Below are positions 7,388 to 9,003 of a stretch of 9,003 bases of DNA, piece after piece. Below the pieces are notes generated by a model that saw only the letters and a list, made by a program, of their open reading frames with translations, searched no databases and was not told the origin of the DNA. The stretch spans positions 8,812 through 17,814 of the forward strand of contig DMCS01000090.1 in NCBI GenBank assembly GCA_003445715.1, read 5' to 3'. Position 1 is the first letter of the stretch. Each line of letters opens with the position of its first letter. Position numbers and translations under genes: made by a program. The stretch is from Candidatus Mesolinea sp. (lineage in GTDB: Bacteria; Chloroflexota; Anaerolineae; Anaerolineales; Anaerolineaceae).

Positions 7388-8536
7388 TTATGGCGTTGGG
7401 GTGACTGCATTGCCGGTACCCATCCAGCTGAAAACGCGCTTTTCGCTCTCGTAACCCGCAAGCTCATAAATCGGATTACTGCTACCAGAATTGATCTGAC
7501 GTGCTACCGTTACGGACCATTGGAAAATATGGGGAGTGGCATCCAACGGTCTATATGTGCTTGGGAGGATGTATTTGGTATCCTGCACGTATTCGACAAC
7601 AACGATGCCATTTCCAGCGGTAAGGTCTTCTACGGTCACGCGGTAGAGCTCATTCTCTCGTAAATCTGCTACCGAAGCCCATTGGAGGGTGATTGCATTA
7701 GTAGCAGCGTTGAAAGCGGCACCAGAGCGTGGCAGCAACAAATTGGGGGCTGGATACGGCGGCGCTGGAGTTGCTGTGGGCGTCGGTCCAGCGGTCGGCT
7801 TACGCTCACACAAAGGGATTACCAGCGACATGCCCTCACGGACAACATCGCTGCTCATGCGGTTATATTCGCGGATTGCAGCCATCGGCACGTTGTAGTT
7901 CATTGCAATGCTACTTAGTGTCCAGCCAGCCTCCACTGTGATCGTAATCGTTTGGCAGTCCGATTCAGCGGTCGCGGCTGTGGTGGATGTAGGCTGTGGT
8001 GAGGGGGTGGGTGTAGGCTGCGGAATTTTGAGCACATCCCCTTCTTTGATGGTGCAGTTAGCATCCAAATTGTTTTCCCTGATAATGCTCTGCACAGAGA
8101 CACCAAATAGCGCGGCAATTGATGAACAATAATCTGTATTTTTGACCACATATTCAATCGGTGGGAGCGGTGTCCAAGTTGGTAGTGGTGTGGGCGTCAG
8201 CGTCATCGTCGGGGTTAATGTGATGGTTGCCGTTGGTGTAGGCGTGTTTTCTGCGGGGGCTGCTGCCCCAAGTGTCTCCGTTGGGGTTTGCAAAAGTACG
8301 AAAACCAACCCACCTAGTAAAGCGACAAAAACTAGCCCAAGGACAATTGCCACCGGCAGCTTCAAGCGGATTTCTGGCGCTCCTTTGGCTGCCGAAAGGC
8401 TGGAAGTGCTTTTTTGAGAAGCTGTGGTTGTTAGCTGCGTCCCACAAACGAGGCAACGCGTTGCGTTTTCGCTCACGCGTGTGCCACACACGGGACAGAT
8501 TTTTGTGTTTTTAGTTTCTTTTTCTGGTTTCATCAT
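7388..8536 (-). CDS. Zinc-ribbon, single-TM, double-LysM envelope protein
   Basis: 382 residues from the ATG at 8536 (a second ATG follows immediately). Order of parts: zinc ribbon with C14, C17, C28 and C31 (CPVCG and CLVCG); basic linker; one TM helix at about 61-82; Thr/Pro-rich stretch at 98-126; LysM-like repeat 1 at about 128-172; second Pro/Thr linker; LysM repeat 2 at about 196-241; third linker; and a C-terminal beta-rich, possibly Fn3/Ig-like region from about 265 with ITLQWASV. This predicts an N-in protein with the zinc ribbon in the cytoplasm and LysM domains outside binding peptidoglycan or another glycan. Each LysM is bracketed by two cysteines (C137/C161 and C194/C243), suggesting disulfides. 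Specific function is unknown. Upstream in-frame GTG at 8563 lies beyond the predicted transcription start and is rejected. Its stop is 11 bases from that of trxB, facing it. Confidence 0.88.
   Translation of the reverse strand: MMKPEKETKNTKICPVCGTRVSENATRCLVCGTQLTTTASQKSTSSLSAAKGAPEIRLKLPVAIVLGLVFVALLGGLVFVLLQTPTETLGAAAPAENTPTPTATITLTPTMTLTPTPLPTWTPLPPIEYVVKNTDYCSSIAALFGVSVQSIIRENNLDANCTIKEGDVLKIPQPTPTPSPQPTSTTAATAESDCQTITITVEAGWTLSSIAMNYNVPMAAIREYNRMSSDVVREGMSLVIPLCERKPTAGPTPTATPAPPYPAPNLLLPRSGAAFNAATNAITLQWASVADLRENELYRVTVEDLTAGNGIVVVEYVQDTKYILPSTYRPLDATPHIFQWSVTVARQINSGSSNPIYELAGYESEKRVFSWMGTGNAVTPTP
8159..8245 (-). repeat. Low-complexity Thr-Pro coding repeat
   Basis: These bases encode a linker made almost wholly of Thr and Pro (TPTPTATITLTPT and onward) just outside the membrane. 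Shorter stretches of the same kind occur at 7970-8020 and 7748-7795. They look like flexible wall-spanning spacers between the membrane, the two LysM repeats and the C-terminal domain, and could vary in length between strains. Confidence 0.7.
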
Positions 8537-8547
8537 GGTCTTTCCAA

Positions 8548-8583
8548 GAAAATGAGTATACACAGCGACAGTAAAACTGGCAA
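8548..8583 (-). promoter_or_regulatory. Strong sigma70-type promoter of the LysM protein gene
   Basis: On the minus strand TTGCCA (8583-8578) and TATACT (8560-8555) are separated by exactly 17 bases, each one or two bases from consensus. Transcription should start near 8548, giving a 12-base leader with GGAAAG just before ATG 8536/8533. Because the in-frame GTG at 8563 lies upstream of this start point, the promoter decides the start codon. Confidence 0.72.
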
Positions 8584-8608
8584 GTTGAACAATTAACGTA
8601 CGTCAGGC

Positions 8609-8624
8609 TGATAAAATAAAACTG
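8609..8624 (+). promoter_or_regulatory. Extended -10 promoter for hemW with leaderless geometry
   Basis: TGATAAAAT at 8609-8617 is an extended -10 (TGn plus TAAAAT, 5 of 6). Six bases separate it from the GTG at 8624, so the predicted first transcribed base is the G of the start codon. No correctly spaced -35 is seen; TTGAAC at 8585-8590 is 21 bases away. Nothing resembling a ribosome binding site precedes the GTG. Confidence 0.5.
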
Positions 8625-9003
8625 TGCTTAGTGTGTATATTCATGTTCCGTTTTGTGTGCGAAGGTGCCTTTATTGTGATTTTATCACGTATGCTGGGCA
8701 GCAAGCTTGGCTGCCGGCATACGTCGAAGCCGCTATTAAAGAAATCCACTGGTTAGGCAGTTCCACGGGAAAAACCGACGAGCCAGCTCAAACTGTTTAT
8801 TTTGGAGGGGGGACGCCTTCGTTGCTCTCTGTGGCGCAAGTGAAAGCCATCCTGGCTGCGGTTGAAAGCAGCTTTGGATTGGCAGATAATGCTGAAGTAA
8901 CCTTAGAAGCTAACCCTGGCACGCTTACCTTAGATTATTTACGGGAATTGCGTGCAAGCGGTGTCAATCGGTTGAGCTTAGGTGTGCAATCCTTCTTTGA
9001 TAC
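8624..9003 (+). CDS. hemW: HemW-type radical SAM protein, 3' end beyond window
   Basis: The frame opens after a TAA at 8612 and has no ATG near its start; the GTG at 8624 is the likely first codon, giving 126 residues before the right edge. Residues 5-20 carry YIHVPFC and the radical SAM cluster motif CVRRCLYC (C11, C15, C18) followed by DF. Phe after the Asp, rather than a fourth Cys, marks HemW over the oxygen-independent coproporphyrinogen III dehydrogenase HemN. SAM-site motifs follow: VYFGGGTPS (GGGTP at 61-65), LEANPGT (94-100) and LSLGVQSF (117-124). HemW is described as a heme-binding chaperone that delivers heme to respiratory proteins, using a 4Fe-4S cluster and SAM. A second GTG at 8633 would remove only three residues. 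The gene is divergent from the LysM protein gene, with 87 bases between them. Confidence 0.92.
   Translation, partial: MLSVYIHVPFCVRRCLYCDFITYAGQQAWLPAYVEAAIKEIHWLGSSTGKTDEPAQTVYFGGGTPSLLSVAQVKAILAAVESSFGLADNAEVTLEANPGTLTLDYLRELRASGVNRLSLGVQSFFD

Noticed and set aside
7340..7420. Bidirectional terminator between the converging trxB and LysM genes
   Set aside because: Only 11 bases separate the stops. There is a short T run (7385-7389) but I could find no stable hairpin before it on either strand.
8537..8563. In-frame upstream GTG start for the LysM protein (nine extra residues)
   Set aside because: The GTG lies upstream of the predicted transcription start (about 8548), next to the -10 box TATACT, so it would not be in the mRNA; ATG 8536/8533 has GGAAAG upstream.
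1..9003. tRNA, rRNA, CRISPR, insertion sequence, phage or defence genes
   Set aside because: Coding genes fill all but short gaps, the longest being 93 and 87 bases. No direct repeat array, terminal inverted repeat, transposase motif or tRNA-like fold was seen.

Overview
The window is a gene-dense stretch of bacterial chromosome. Coding DNA covers nearly all of it and there are no mobile elements, RNA genes or CRISPR arrays. The best guess at the host is an Anaerolineae-like member of the Chloroflexota. This rests on the moderate GC content, the Thr-Pro linkers in a zinc-ribbon/LysM envelope protein, and the gene mix (7TM-HD phosphodiesterase, YqeY, DUF1385, SLBB-HhH protein). It is an inference from style, not a proof.

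Left half (1-4977, minus strand): five genes form a tight, probably cotranscribed series. In transcription order they are an M20 dipeptidase, a DUF1385/YqhQ-type membrane protein, a membrane-anchored SLBB + helix-hairpin-helix (ComEA-like) protein, a GatB/YqeY-domain protein, and a PgpH/YqfF-type 7TM-HD phosphodiesterase that runs off the left edge. The first three overlap by a few bases, and the last two are one base apart. The wide gap before yqeY (38 bases) carries a perfect TATAAT box placed as if the mRNA began at the yqeY ATG. The 7TM-HD gene has a clear ORF of 538 codons in the window, ending inside the HD catalytic domain.

Middle (4978-7376): a 93-base divergent intergenic region holds a good promoter for the dipeptidase series. 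On its other side are a class III PLP aminotransferase with a strong Shine-Dalgarno and, 29 bases on, a thioredoxin-reductase-like flavoprotein with a CATC redox centre. They probably form a two-gene operon.

Right part (7377-9003): a minus-strand zinc-ribbon / single-TM / double-LysM protein converges on the reductase gene with only 11 bases between stops. An 87-base divergent region separates it from the 5' end of a HemW-type radical SAM gene that runs off the right edge. That region has a textbook promoter for the LysM gene, which rules out its upstream GTG start. It also has an extended -10 for hemW, placed so that the mRNA would begin exactly at the hemW GTG codon.

I see mostly housekeeping and envelope genes and no clear novel multi-gene system. 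The points worth a second look are the two apparent leaderless starts, the paired cysteines around each LysM repeat, a GD-to-GE change in the reductase FAD motif, and the condensed yqeY-pgpH neighbourhood.
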